Of a stretch of 50,626 nt of DNA, positions 9,387 to 18,608 are shown in pieces. Source of the DNA: Thiogranum sp. GTDB taxonomy: Bacteria > Pseudomonadota > Gammaproteobacteria > DSM-19610. Within the stretch, counting starts at the first letter, position 1. The number at the start of each line of letters is the position of its first letter. The position numbers were made by a program, and so were the translations under genes. The DNA lies in the NCBI GenBank assembly GCA_024636585.1, contig JAGXGS010000057.1:1-50626 (forward strand), in the 5' to 3' direction. The notes beneath the pieces are model-generated. The model ran no database searches. It had not been told where the DNA came from and saw nothing but the letters and a program-made list of their open reading frames with translations.

Positions 9387-10622
9387 TCAAAAATTTCCCT
9401 GAAACCAACCTTTCATCCGCTCCCACACACCGCGCGCGCCACGTCCCGTGGTGGGATCGAACGGGCGCTGGGCACGATTCTGGTGCCCGAACAACAACAG
9501 ACCTACACCTGTCGCATAAATAGGATTACGCACTACATCCACCAGACCGATGACATTCTGGGGAACACCCAGCCGCACCGGCATATGAAACACCTCCTCC
9601 GCCAGATCGATGAGCCCCTCTATCTTTGAACTACCACCTGTCAGCACAATGCCCGCCGCCACCAGGTCTTCAAAACCGCTACGCCGCAATTCTGCCTGCA
9701 CCAGCGTCAGCAGTTCCTCGTAACGTGGTTCGATAACTTCCGCCAGTGTCTGCCGCGCCAGACGCCGCGGCGGCCGTTCGCCAACACTCGGCACTTCGAT
9801 GCTTTCATCGCTGGCGGCAAGCTGTGTCAGAGCACAGGCGTACTTTATTTTTATTTCATCTGCATATTGAGTAGGCGTGCGCAAGGCAACCGCAATGTCG
9901 TTCGTAACCTGATCGCCGGCGATCGGTATTACTGCCGTGTGGCGAATCGATCCCTCCGTGAAAATTGCGATATCCGTGGTGCCTCCGCCGATATCCACCA
10001 GACAGACACCAAGATCTTTTTCATCTTCGGTCAGCACCGAATAACTGGACGCCAGCTGTTCAAGGATGATGTCGTCAACCTCAAGACCACAGCGCCGCAC
10101 ACACTTGATAATGTTCTGGGCAGCACTGACGGCACCGGTCACCATATGCACCTTGGCTTCCAGACGCACGCCGCACATACCGACCGGTTCGCGGATGCCG
10201 TCCTGATCATCGATAACGAATTCCTGCGGCAGGATATGCAGCATTTTCTGGTCAGCAGGTATGGCTACCGCGCGCGCCGCGTCGATTACCCGCTCCACGT
10301 CGCCGGGCGTTACTTCACGATCCCGAATGGCGACGATTCCATGCGAATTCAGGCTGCGAATGTGACTTCCTGCAATACCGGCATATACCGAATGGATCTG
10401 ACACCCGGCCATCAGCTCCGCTTCTTCCACAGCCCGCTGAATCGAATGCACCGTAGATTCAATATTGACGACCACGCCTTTTTTCAGGCCTCTGGATGGA
10501 TGCGAGCCCAGGCCGATGATTTCGATTTCGCCGCTGGGTGAAATTTCTCCCACGATAGCTACGACCTTGGATGTGCCAATGTCGAGACCGACGATCATGT
10601 TTTTTTCCGATTTTCTGGTCAT
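9387..10622 (-). CDS. ftsA: Cell division protein FtsA
   Basis: FtsA (411 aa) is the actin-like membrane tether of FtsZ. The phosphate-1 motif GLDIGTSKVVAIVGE lies at about 12-26, the phosphate-2 type motif CLVDIGGGTTDIAIF follows, and the C-terminal amphipathic helix (WERMKGWFQGNF) that binds the membrane is present. It starts 6 bp after ftsQ and is followed by ftsZ, the canonical order. A second possible start at residue 9 (MIVGLDIG) would remove only a polar tail. Confidence 0.98.
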   Translation of the reverse strand: MTRKSEKNMIVGLDIGTSKVVAIVGEISPSGEIEIIGLGSHPSRGLKKGVVVNIESTVHSIQRAVEEAELMAGCQIHSVYAGIAGSHIRSLNSHGIVAIRDREVTPGDVERVIDAARAVAIPADQKMLHILPQEFVIDDQDGIREPVGMCGVRLEAKVHMVTGAVSAAQNIIKCVRRCGLEVDDIILEQLASSYSVLTEDEKDLGVCLVDIGGGTTDIAIFTEGSIRHTAVIPIAGDQVTNDIAVALRTPTQYADEIKIKYACALTQLAASDESIEVPSVGERPPRRLARQTLAEVIEPRYEELLTLVQAELRRSGFEDLVAAGIVLTGGSSKIEGLIDLAEEVFHMPVRLGVPQNVIGLVDVVRNPIYATGVGLLLFGHQNRAQRPFDPTTGRGARGVWERMKGWFQGNF

Positions 10623-10628
10623 AACGTC

Positions 10629-11402
10629 TTAGCCGGTGCTCCGGGTTGCCTCATCTGTTGGTTGCCGGCGAACTGTGAACCCGTTGCTGTAACGAAGATC
10701 CACTGCTATCACCTGCCCGTTGCCTGTCGCCAGTATTGCCGGGTAAACGCGCACAAAGCGCGCGATTCGCTGCTCCGGATCATTCCTGCCCATCTGAATC
10801 TTCAGTCCGTTACTCAGCTGCACCTGCCAGGTACGCCGCGCATCGAGATGCAGCGTATCGATATCAAGCTGGAGCGGATCCACCATCGCCAGCAACCGCT
10901 GATACATCTGCAGCACTCGCTCTTCGTGGCCCTCCGGACCCTGCAACTGAGGAAGGGCTGCCAACTCAACCGGGCGCTCGGGCGCAAAAAACTCCGCCCG
11001 TGCGTTGAGAAATCCTGTGTCGCCCCAACGAGCCACCGGCTTCTGTTCCAGCACCGTCACGGTCAGCTGATCGGGCCACACCCGGCGCACCCAGACCTGG
11101 TCGATCCAGGGCATCTGCTGAACACGTTGTTGTATGACGCCAACATCGATGTTAAAAAAGCCGTTCGCTGCCAGCGGCATGATTTCCTGTTGCAACGCTT
11201 CGCGATCCAGGTTCAACAGCTGTCCTTCAACCCGCACCGTGTGCACCGGCCAGTGACCTGCGTCCTGCATCCAGTCCATCATCAGCACCAGCCCTGCCGC
11301 ACTGCAGATCAGTGTCAATGCCGCCAGCGTCGGCTTCAGCCATACGCCGACCGGCTGCCGGACTTTCTGTGCGCGTCGCGCCTGTGCCCGCTTATCTTTC
11401 AT
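10629..11402 (-). CDS. ftsQ: Cell division protein FtsQ (DivIB)
   Basis: FtsQ (257 aa) is a bitopic divisome protein that recruits the FtsB-FtsL complex. It has a basic cytoplasmic N-terminus, one membrane segment at about 24-46, then a periplasmic POTRA domain (WPVHTVRVEGQLLNLDREAL onward) and a beta domain. Its start lies one base after the ddlB stop. The low sequence conservation is usual; position between ddlB and ftsA and domain layout make the call secure. Confidence 0.96.
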   Translation of the reverse strand: MKDKRAQARRAQKVRQPVGVWLKPTLAALTLICSAAGLVLMMDWMQDAGHWPVHTVRVEGQLLNLDREALQQEIMPLAANGFFNIDVGVIQQRVQQMPWIDQVWVRRVWPDQLTVTVLEQKPVARWGDTGFLNARAEFFAPERPVELAALPQLQGPEGHEERVLQMYQRLLAMVDPLQLDIDTLHLDARRTWQVQLSNGLKIQMGRNDPEQRIARFVRVYPAILATGNGQVIAVDLRYSNGFTVRRQPTDEATRSTG

Positions 11403-11403
11403 A

Positions 11404-12345
11404 TCAGTCGCTCACACCGACACTGGTTTCAAGAATGCGCCACACCAGCTCCGGCATGCCCCAGCCGAATTCACGTGCCGCCATCGGCACCAGGCTATGG
11501 TCAGTCATCCCGGGTACTGTGTTGGCTTCGATCAACCAGGGATTGCCTGCTTCATCGAGGAAAAAATCCAGCCGCCCCCAACCCGCGCCATCCAGTGCGG
11601 CGAAGGCACGCAGCGCCAGCTGCTGGAGTCCCGCCTCCTGTTCAGCAGGCAATCCACAAGGGCAGTGATAGCGCGTGCTGTCAGCCTGATACTTCGCCTC
11701 GTAGTCATAAAATTCACGCGGTGTCTCGAGACGTATCAGCGGGAGCGCAGTATCACCGACGATGGCTGCCGTAAACTCAGTACCGCGCACCCAGCGCTCC
11801 GCCAGCACTTCCCGATCGTACTGACCCGCCAGCTGCCAGGCTGCATACAGATCCGTATCCGAATTCACCTTGGCCATGCCGATGCTCGAACCTTCGTGCA
11901 CCGGCTTCAGGATCATCGGGAATCCGAGTTGCTGCACGGCAGCCTGCAGATCGGCATCGCCTCTCAGCGCAACAAAAGCCGGTGTCGGAAGATTCACGCC
12001 CTCCCACAGCTGCTTGGTGCGCAGCTTGTCCATGGCTAGCGCCGAGCCAAGCACACCGCTGCCGGTGCAGGGAATACCGATGCTGGCCAGCAAGCCCTGC
12101 ACCACCCCGTCCTCACCACCGCGACCGTGCATTGCATTAAAGGCACGCGCGAATCCGCCGGCCAGCAACTGCTGAACGAAATCTTCACTGCCGGCGTCGA
12201 GCGCATGCGCATCCACGCCGCGCTGCTGCAGTGCATTGAGCACGGCCGCGCCGCTGCGCAGCGAAATCTCACGTTCCGCAGAACGGCCGCCCATCAGCAC
12301 CACGACTTTCCCGAAGGCTTCCGGATTCTCGATTCGTTCGGTCAT
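11404..12345 (-). CDS. ddlB: D-alanine--D-alanine ligase, DdlB type
   Basis: Ddl (313 aa) is an ATP-grasp enzyme that joins two D-Ala for addition by MurF. The N-terminal GGRSAEREISLRSG loop, the central EGSSIGM motif, and the C-terminal metal and D-Ala2 site (LIEANTVPGMTDHSLVPMAA) are intact. It overlaps murB by four bases (ATGA) and abuts ftsQ, so translation is probably coupled. Position in dcw makes it the DdlB paralogue. Confidence 0.97.
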   Translation of the reverse strand: MTERIENPEAFGKVVVLMGGRSAEREISLRSGAAVLNALQQRGVDAHALDAGSEDFVQQLLAGGFARAFNAMHGRGGEDGVVQGLLASIGIPCTGSGVLGSALAMDKLRTKQLWEGVNLPTPAFVALRGDADLQAAVQQLGFPMILKPVHEGSSIGMAKVNSDTDLYAAWQLAGQYDREVLAERWVRGTEFTAAIVGDTALPLIRLETPREFYDYEAKYQADSTRYHCPCGLPAEQEAGLQQLALRAFAALDGAGWGRLDFFLDEAGNPWLIEANTVPGMTDHSLVPMAAREFGWGMPELVWRILETSVGVSD

Positions 12346-13241
12346 TCGAACTCCCCGACGATGCGCACTTCCGTCTCCAGGTAAACGCCGCGCTGCGCCT
12401 GCACCTGCTGCTGTACGTAATGAATCAATGCTTCGATGTCGGCCGCCTTCGCCTGCCCAAGGTTAACGATGAAGTTGGCGTGCAGTTCCGAAACCTGGGC
12501 GTTGCCGATGCGTTCGCCCTTCAAGCCGCAGCTCTCGATCAGACGCGCAGAAAAATCATTGGCTGGATTACGGAACACTGAACCGCAACTCGGCTGGCGG
12601 GTCGGCTGAGTCGCATTGCGCCGCTCCAGCAACACCTTGATGCGCTCCTGGGCCGCGGCAACGTCGCCGGCCTTCAGCTGCAGGTCGACAGACACAAACC
12701 ATTCATCGCGCGGTCCGTTGACGGTGCGATAGGACACCTGATAATCAGTGGCCGCGCGCCGGTGCAATTCGCCCCGGTGATCGAGCGTCTGCAGCTTGCA
12801 CACCAGCGGCCAGGTTTCACCGCCGAATGCGCCGGCGTTCATTGCCAGCGCGCCGCCCATGGTGCCGGGAATACCGGCGAGAAATTCGGCCCCGGTCAAG
12901 CCGGCGCGTGCGGCGAAACGTGCGACTTTGGCGCAGGCGACACCGGCACCGGCGCGCAGCTGATTTTCATCCAGCAATTGCAGCGTATCGAGACCGGAAA
13001 ACGGCAGGATCACGATGCCGCGGATACCGCCGTCACGCACCAGCAGATTACTGCCGAGTCCCACCCACAACACCGGCTCATCGATCGGCAGGCTGGCAAG
13101 AAAGGCCTGCAGGTCCTGCAGATCGGCGGGCTTGTAACAACGATCGGCCGGGCCGCCCACACGCCAGCTGGTGTGTGCCGACATGGGCTCATTGAAGAAC
13201 AGTTCACCGCGCAATTCGGACATGGATTCAGCCGCCATCAT
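12342..13241 (-). CDS. murB: UDP-N-acetylenolpyruvoylglucosamine reductase
   Basis: MurB (299 aa from the ATG at 13241) is the FAD/NADPH enzyme that forms UDP-MurNAc. The FAD-binding part has LWVGLGSNLLVRDGG and EFLAGIPGTMGGALAMNAGAFG, and the catalytic Ser is in RQPSCGSVFRNP. It looks like the short, non-enteric MurB subtype. Start choice: ATG at 13241 overlaps the stop of the small upstream ORF as ATGA; GTG at 13250 has a GGGGA ribosome site 4 nt away; ATG at 13223 is also possible. It is followed by ddlB with a 4 bp overlap. Confidence 0.95.
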   Translation of the reverse strand: MMAAESMSELRGELFFNEPMSAHTSWRVGGPADRCYKPADLQDLQAFLASLPIDEPVLWVGLGSNLLVRDGGIRGIVILPFSGLDTLQLLDENQLRAGAGVACAKVARFAARAGLTGAEFLAGIPGTMGGALAMNAGAFGGETWPLVCKLQTLDHRGELHRRAATDYQVSYRTVNGPRDEWFVSVDLQLKAGDVAAAQERIKVLLERRNATQPTRQPSCGSVFRNPANDFSARLIESCGLKGERIGNAQVSELHANFIVNLGQAKAADIEALIHYVQQQVQAQRGVYLETEVRIVGEFE

Positions 13242-13411
13242 GGTTTGCACTTGTCCCCGCGCACCGTTGGTGCCGCAGTGTCGCGCATCCGCCGACCTTC
13301 AGCGCTGCGCGCGTCTGCCAGCCGATTGCGTACTGTAGCCGCTACCCACGAGCGACAACATAAAGGCTCGCCGCAGCCCATGTGAAAACGGAACTTTTTA
13401 CCGCTATTCAC
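13238..13411 (-). CDS. Small ORF linking murC to murB, 57 aa, unknown
   Basis: Between murC and murB one reading frame fills the gap exactly. It starts at a GTG whose last bases are the murC stop (GTGA overlap). AGGAGG at 13418-13423 stands 6 nt before it, a near-ideal ribosome binding site. It ends in a TGA that overlaps the murB ATG (ATGA). The predicted peptide starts [16 protein letters not shown], has four cysteines (13, 18, 19, 55), is strongly basic with about 10 Arg, and has no membrane segment. I recognise no family. The flanking overlaps match the coupling style of the rest of the cluster, which is why I think it is translated; it could still be a chance frame or a decayed gene. Confidence 0.5.
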   Translation of the reverse strand: MNSGKKFRFHMGCGEPLCCRSWVAATVRNRLADARSAEGRRMRDTAAPTVRGDKCKP

Positions 13412-14856
13412 TCTTTACCTCCTGTCATTTTATTGCTGAGCGTTTCCGGCAAATGTGCGGCAACTGTGCCGATGGAACCGGCACCGAGCGTCAGCAGAAT
13501 ATCCCCCGGCTGCAACAGATCGCTCAGCACACCCGGCAGGTTCTCGATGTCTTCGACAAATACGGGATCAACGCGCCCACGAATACGAATTGCCCGACAG
13601 AGTGCGCGCCCGTCAGCGCCGGCGATCGGCGTTTCCCCGGCGCTGTATACTTCGCTCACCAACAGTACGTCCGGTTCAGTGAGCACCCGGGTAAAGTCGT
13701 CGAACAGGTCGTGGGTACGCGTATACCGATGAGGCTGAAAAGCCACCACCAGTCGCCGGTCCGGCCAGCCGCTGCGCGCCGCCGCCAGCGTGGCCGCCAC
13801 TTCGGTCGGGTGATGGCCGTAATCATCGACCAGCAGCACGGAACCACCCTCGACAGACACTTCGCCATACAGCTGGAAGCGGCGATCAATACCCGCGAAA
13901 GTCTCCAGTGCGTGCTGAATCGCCGTATCCGCGACGCCGAGTTCGCGCGCCACTGCCACTGCGGCCAGTGCATTCAGCACGTTGTGGCGTCCAGGCAGGT
14001 TCAGCACTACGTCCAGCGTGGCGTGGTCGGCCTGCTGAATCTCGAAGTGCATCTGCAAACCGTTCTGGCGCAGATTAACCGCACGCACATCGGCGGCTTC
14101 GGAATCGATACCGTAGGTACATACCTGTCGGGTCAGCTCCGGCAGCACATCGCGCACATTCGGATCGTCCAGACACATCACCGCCAATCCATAAAAAGGC
14201 AGGTGATGCAGAAATTCCACGAAGGTCTGGCGCAGCCTCTGGAAATCGTTCTCGTATGCAGACAGATGATCGGCATCGATATTGGTGACCACCGACAACA
14301 CCGGCTGCAGGTAAAGAAAAGACGCGTCGCTTTCGTCCGCTTCCGCAACCAGGTAGCGTCCGCTGCCAAGACGCGCATGACTGTCGGCGCTGTTCAAACG
14401 GCCGCCGATCACAAAGGTCGGATCGAGTCCGCCTTCCGCGAGCAAACTCGCCACCAGGCTGGTGGTAGTGGTCTTGCCATGCGTACCGGCAACTGCAATG
14501 CCTTGCCGAAACCGCATGATCTCCGCGAGCATTTCCGCGCGCGGCACCACCGGTATGCGCCGCTCGCGCGCAGCAATCACCTCGGGATTCGACTCATTCA
14601 CTGCGCTGGATACCACCACTACGTCACTTTCAGCGACATGCGCGGCTTCATGGCCCAACCAGATTTGGGCGCCCATGTGGCGAAGACGCCGCGTGACTGC
14701 GTTGTCGCGCAGATCAGAACCGGTAATTTCATAACCCAGGTTGAGCAGTACTTCGGCGATGCCGCCCATGCCAGCGCCGCCGATACCAACGAAGTGTGCA
14801 CAACGGATACGTCGCATGCTGTCCGGCTGAGCGACTGGCTGCTTTAATTCTGCCAT
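13408..14856 (-). CDS. murC: UDP-N-acetylmuramate--L-alanine ligase
   Basis: MurC (482 aa) adds L-Ala to UDP-MurNAc. Features: N-terminal nucleotide-binding [20 protein letters not shown] loop GTHGKTTT at 124-131, the central [10 protein letters not shown] motif, and the C-terminal [14 protein letters not shown] motif. The ATG at 14856 is chosen because it overlaps the murG stop (TAATG) and has a GGGAGG ribosome site; the frame stays open to 14892, but that would run into murG. Its last codons carry the AGGAGG that appears to serve the next small ORF. Confidence 0.97.
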   Translation of the reverse strand: MAELKQPVAQPDSMRRIRCAHFVGIGGAGMGGIAEVLLNLGYEITGSDLRDNAVTRRLRHMGAQIWLGHEAAHVAESDVVVVSSAVNESNPEVIAARERRIPVVPRAEMLAEIMRFRQGIAVAGTHGKTTTTSLVASLLAEGGLDPTFVIGGRLNSADSHARLGSGRYLVAEADESDASFLYLQPVLSVVTNIDADHLSAYENDFQRLRQTFVEFLHHLPFYGLAVMCLDDPNVRDVLPELTRQVCTYGIDSEAADVRAVNLRQNGLQMHFEIQQADHATLDVVLNLPGRHNVLNALAAVAVARELGVADTAIQHALETFAGIDRRFQLYGEVSVEGGSVLLVDDYGHHPTEVAATLAAARSGWPDRRLVVAFQPHRYTRTHDLFDDFTRVLTEPDVLLVSEVYSAGETPIAGADGRALCRAIRIRGRVDPVFVEDIENLPGVLSDLLQPGDILLTLGAGSIGTVAAHLPETLSNKMTGGKE

Positions 14857-15944
14857 TACGCCGCCTCCCGCCAGCCGGTGGCCGCCACGCACTGTTCCGC
14901 CACCTCGCGCGCGGCGCGGGGCATCGCCAGCGCACGAGCCTTGCGTGCCATCTCGCGCAGTTTTTCGGGCTGGTCCAGCAACTGCAAATGCTCGCGAAGC
15001 TTCTGCGGCGTCATCTGCGTCTGCGGCAACAGCAGCGCCGCACCCGCATCCACCAGAAAATGCGCGTTAACGGTCTGATGATCGTCCACGGCGTAGGGAT
15101 AGGGAACCAGGATCGAGCCCACACCGACGGCGGCGAGCTCTGCCACGGTCAATGCACCGGCGCGGCATAACACGAGGTCAGCCCACTGGTAAGCCGCCGC
15201 CATGTCATCGATGAAAGCGTCCAGGCGTACCTGCACGTCAGCTCGCGCATAGGCTTCACGTGCAGCGTCGATATGCCTGAGCCCGGTCTGATGCCAGACC
15301 TCGGGACGCCGGGCGGTGTCCAGCACCGCCAGTGCTTCCGGCACCTGTTCATTGAATGCGGCGGCACCGAGGCTCCCGCCAACCACCAGCAGGCGCGGCC
15401 GGCGCGATGAAGGATCGGGTTCATTCATTTCAGCAGCAGCGATAGTTTCGCGAACCGGATTACCCGTATGCAAGGCGCGCGGCAGACTTCCGGGGAAGCC
15501 TTCCAGCACCGGATCAGCGATCCGGGCCAGCAAGCGATTGGTCAGACCGGCCACTGCGTTCTGTTCATGAATCAGCAGCGGGCGCCGGAGCAGCCATGCC
15601 ATGGCGCCACCGGGCCCGGTCGTGAAACCGCCCATTCCCAGCACCGCGGCCGGTCGCACACGCAGCAATACCCAGCCTGACTGCAACAGCGCCCATACGA
15701 GCATGAAGGGCGCGATCAGCAGGCGCAGCGCGCCTTTACCGCGCAGACCGCTGACGCGGATCCAGTGGATCGGAATTCCGGTTGGCGGCACCACGCGCGC
15801 TTCCAGACCGGCGCGCGTGCCCAGCCAGGCCACTGGCCATCCCTGCGCCTGTAACTGCTCAGCCACAGCCAGCGCGGGAAACACATGCCCACCGGTGCCA
15901 CCGGCCATGATCAGAATCGGCCTGCGTTCCTGCCCGCGCATCAT
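14856..15944 (-). CDS. murG: Lipid II synthase, GlcNAc transferase MurG
   Basis: MurG (362 aa) is the membrane-associated GT28 enzyme that adds GlcNAc to lipid I at the inner face of the cytoplasmic membrane. The N-terminal motif [19 protein letters not shown] and the C-domain glycine-rich loop [17 protein letters not shown] are present, with the donor-site region [18 protein letters not shown]. It overlaps ftsW by 4 bp (ATGA) and murC by 1 bp. Confidence 0.97.
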   Translation of the reverse strand: MMRGQERRPILIMAGGTGGHVFPALAVAEQLQAQGWPVAWLGTRAGLEARVVPPTGIPIHWIRVSGLRGKGALRLLIAPFMLVWALLQSGWVLLRVRPAAVLGMGGFTTGPGGAMAWLLRRPLLIHEQNAVAGLTNRLLARIADPVLEGFPGSLPRALHTGNPVRETIAAAEMNEPDPSSRRPRLLVVGGSLGAAAFNEQVPEALAVLDTARRPEVWHQTGLRHIDAAREAYARADVQVRLDAFIDDMAAAYQWADLVLCRAGALTVAELAAVGVGSILVPYPYAVDDHQTVNAHFLVDAGAALLLPQTQMTPQKLREHLQLLDQPEKLREMARKARALAMPRAAREVAEQCVAATGWREAA

Positions 15945-17149
15945 GCAGCACTCCTGCGTCGCCTGGCCGGCTGCGTCCCGGAAGCGGGCATACTCTTGAC
16001 GCTGCAGCGGGTTTCATAATCGATACGCAACAACATGGCGATCGCCATGCAGGTCACCAGCATGCTGCTGCCACCATAGCTCATCAGCGGCAGAGTCAGT
16101 CCTTTGGTCGGTAGCAGCCCGGTATTCACGCCGATATTGATAAACGCCTGCAAACCCAGCCAGGTACCGACACCGTAGGCAAGATAGGCGGAAAACAGAT
16201 TGCCATCGTGCTCGGCTGCGTTGGCGATGGCATAAGCGCGCAACACCAGAAATGTGTACAACCCGAGCAGCACCAGGATACCCACCAACCCAAGCTCTTC
16301 GGCCAGCACCGCGAACAGGAAGTCGGTATGCGCCTCCGGCAGATAGAACAGTTTCTGAATACTGGCGCCGAGCCCTACGCCCAACCACTCGCCGCGGCCG
16401 ATGGCGATCAACGACTGGGTCAACTGAAAACCGCTGTTGAACGGATCCGCCCAGGGATTAAGGAAAGTGGTCAGACGTTCCAGCCGGTAAGGGGAAGAGA
16501 TGGCCAGGGCCGCGAAACCGGCACCGGCGAGTGCGATCAGTGCACCGAACTTCCACAGGCTCACGCCGGCGATGAACATCATCACCAGCACGGTCGCCAT
16601 CAACACCACCGTAGCTCCGAAATCCGGCTCCATCAACAACAGCACCGAAACCACCATTAATAACAGCAGTGGTTTAGCGAAACCGATGCGCGTATGCCGC
16701 ACGCTCTCTCCATGCCTGACCAGATAGCCTGCCATGTAGATCAATGCCAACAGCTTGGCCGGCTCCGACACCTGCAGACGCAGGAAACCGAAGTTCATCC
16801 AGCGGGTACTTCCGTTCACTTCAACGCCAATACCCGGCACCAGCACCATGGCCAGCAGCAGTATCGCCAGCAGAATGCACAACTGGCTGCCGCGCTCCCA
16901 CCAGGCCATGCGCACCCGCAACACCAGCAGACCAAGCGCCAGCCCCATCAGCAGATAAACGCTCTGGCGTTCGGCAAAATAAAATGTACCCAGTTCGAGA
17001 CGATCGGCAACCGGCATGGACGCCGATGTGACCATGACCAGACCCAGCGAAAACAGCACCGCAACCGCACTTAGCAGTGCGAAATCCAGCTGCGGGCAAT
17101 GCCCGCCGCGGCGTACCGGCATATCCGGCAACAGCACCGAGAGGTTCAC
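15941..17149 (-). CDS. ftsW: Septal peptidoglycan glycosyltransferase FtsW
   Basis: FtsW (402 aa) is a SEDS polymerase with about ten membrane segments that works with FtsI at the septum. The conserved C-terminal signature GLTLPLMSYGGSSML is intact. The start is taken as the GTG at 17149, which forms a GTGA overlap with the murD stop and has AGGAG 8 nt upstream; a TTG at 17155 would sit only 2 nt from that site. The order murD-ftsW-murG is canonical. Confidence 0.96.
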   Translation of the reverse strand: MNLSVLLPDMPVRRGGHCPQLDFALLSAVAVLFSLGLVMVTSASMPVADRLELGTFYFAERQSVYLLMGLALGLLVLRVRMAWWERGSQLCILLAILLLAMVLVPGIGVEVNGSTRWMNFGFLRLQVSEPAKLLALIYMAGYLVRHGESVRHTRIGFAKPLLLLMVVSVLLLMEPDFGATVVLMATVLVMMFIAGVSLWKFGALIALAGAGFAALAISSPYRLERLTTFLNPWADPFNSGFQLTQSLIAIGRGEWLGVGLGASIQKLFYLPEAHTDFLFAVLAEELGLVGILVLLGLYTFLVLRAYAIANAAEHDGNLFSAYLAYGVGTWLGLQAFINIGVNTGLLPTKGLTLPLMSYGGSSMLVTCMAIAMLLRIDYETRCSVKSMPASGTQPARRRRSAA

Positions 17150-18510
17150 GTGCAATGCTCCTGCACAGCCTGCATGAACAGTTCTCCGCGGTGTGCGTAG
17201 CCACTGAACATATCGAAACTGGCACAGGCCGGTGACAGCAGTACTGTATCTCCGGCGTCAGCCACCAATGCACATTGTTTCACCGCTTCGGTCATGCTCC
17301 GTGCACGTTGTACGGGAAAACGTCCCTGCAACGCCTGCTCGATTTCCGCCGCCGCCTCGCCCAGTAACACCAGCGCCTTGACGCGACTGTCCAGCCCGGC
17401 AGCAAGCTGGCTAAAGTCGGCACCTTTACCCTGGCCCCCGGCGATCAGAATCAGCGGCCCATCGAAACCGTTGATGGCAGCCAGCGCGGCGCCGACATTG
17501 GTCGCCTTGGAATCATTGAACCAGCTGACACCATGACACTGGGCGACCCATTGGGTGCGATGCGGCAGGCCCTGGAATTCGCGCAATGTTTGCAGCATGG
17601 CCGAACGTTCGATGCCCGCGGCTTCACCCAGCGCCAGTGCTGCCAGTGAATTGGCCAGATTATGCAGACCCGGCATCCGAATCTGCATCACCGGTAGCCA
17701 GCGTTCCTCACCCTTGACCACCCAGCGCTGTCCGTCCAGTTCGCGCACCCCGAAATTCTCTCCGTCCGGAGCATCGAGGCCGAAGCTCACCACAGCGTTA
17801 CCGGGCTGGATCATAGTCGCGACTGCTGCATCATCCCGATTGATAACCTGCAATTCGGTATGTGTGAAAATCTGCCGCTTGGCCTGTGCATAGTCTTCCA
17901 GTGAAGCGTAGCGATCCAGGTGATCGGGGCTCACATTCAGCACCGTCGCCGCCCGGCAGAACAGGCTCTGCACCAGGTCCAGCTGGAAACTCGACAGTTC
18001 CAGCACATACAGATCGGGCTCGTGGTCCTGCAAAAGAGCCAACGCCGGGGTTCCGAGATTTCCGCCCACGCGCACGTCCATACCACCACGCCGCGCCATG
18101 GCACCGACCAGTGTCGTAACGGTGCTTTTGCCGTTGGAGCCGGTGATTGCAATTACCGGGGCAATCGCGGCGCGCGCAAACAATTCAATATCGCCGATGA
18201 CCTCGACGCCACGGCGGCGCGCCTCTACCAGCACCGGTTCGCGCAAGTCCACACCCGGACTCACCACAATACGTTCCGCACGCGCGAACACCTGGGGATC
18301 GAAACCGCCGAGAAACAGCGCCACATCCGGTAACTCTGTCTGGATGTCTGCAAGCCCGGGCGGCTGCGCACGGCTGTCTGTTACCGCAACTTCTATACCC
18401 TGTCGCACCAGGTAGCGCGCACAGGACAAACCCGTGGCTCCAAGGCCCACGATCAGGGTACGTGTCGCATGTGATGAGTCCATTTCCATTGTGTCAGCCG
18501 CAGCCAGCAT
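17146..18510 (-). CDS. murD: UDP-N-acetylmuramoylalanine--D-glutamate ligase
   Basis: MurD (454 aa from this start) adds D-Glu to UDP-MurNAc-L-Ala. The N-terminal LIVGLGATGLSCARYL, the ATP loop GSNGKST at 124-130 and the HRTQWVAQCHGVSWFNDSKA region are typical. The ATG at 18510 is preferred because GGA lies 7 nt upstream and it begins 10 nt after the stop of the 24-codon ORF; ATGs at 18489 and 18483 would give a more usual N-terminal length but lack a ribosome site. The frame is open upstream to 18555, inside the small ORF. Confidence 0.95.
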   Translation of the reverse strand: MLAAADTMEMDSSHATRTLIVGLGATGLSCARYLVRQGIEVAVTDSRAQPPGLADIQTELPDVALFLGGFDPQVFARAERIVVSPGVDLREPVLVEARRRGVEVIGDIELFARAAIAPVIAITGSNGKSTVTTLVGAMARRGGMDVRVGGNLGTPALALLQDHEPDLYVLELSSFQLDLVQSLFCRAATVLNVSPDHLDRYASLEDYAQAKRQIFTHTELQVINRDDAAVATMIQPGNAVVSFGLDAPDGENFGVRELDGQRWVVKGEERWLPVMQIRMPGLHNLANSLAALALGEAAGIERSAMLQTLREFQGLPHRTQWVAQCHGVSWFNDSKATNVGAALAAINGFDGPLILIAGGQGKGADFSQLAAGLDSRVKALVLLGEAAAEIEQALQGRFPVQRARSMTEAVKQCALVADAGDTVLLSPACASFDMFSGYAHRGELFMQAVQEHCT

Positions 18511-18520
18511 CACTTGTCCG

Positions 18521-18595
18521 TTAAATGAAAAACAACACCACGGCAATGACTGCAAACGTCACGCCGACCAAAGTTATTTGACTCTTTTCGTCCAT
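18521..18595 (-). CDS. 24-aa single-membrane-segment small protein (novel)
   Basis: This 25-codon ORF fills the space between mraY and murD. It starts at an ATG 13 nt past the mraY stop with a strong ribosome site (GAGAGGTGGCG before ATG), and its TAA is 10 nt before the murD start. The product is MDEKSQ followed by ITLVGVTFAVIAVVLFFI: a short charged N-terminus and one 18-residue hydrophobic helix reaching the C-terminus, as expected of a small inner-membrane protein. Gene spacing on both sides matches a normal operon gene, and the frame explains the otherwise empty gap. I know of no named family at this position. A role with MraY, MurG or FtsW at the membrane is only inferred from location. 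Confidence 0.62.
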   Translation of the reverse strand: MDEKSQITLVGVTFAVIAVVLFFI

Positions 18596-18608
18596 CGCCA
18601 CCTCTCAA

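Noticed and set aside
13241-13411. Treating the murC-murB gap as plain non-coding spacer
   Set aside because: A full frame with an ideal ribosome site and overlaps at both ends makes a coding explanation better, though not proven.
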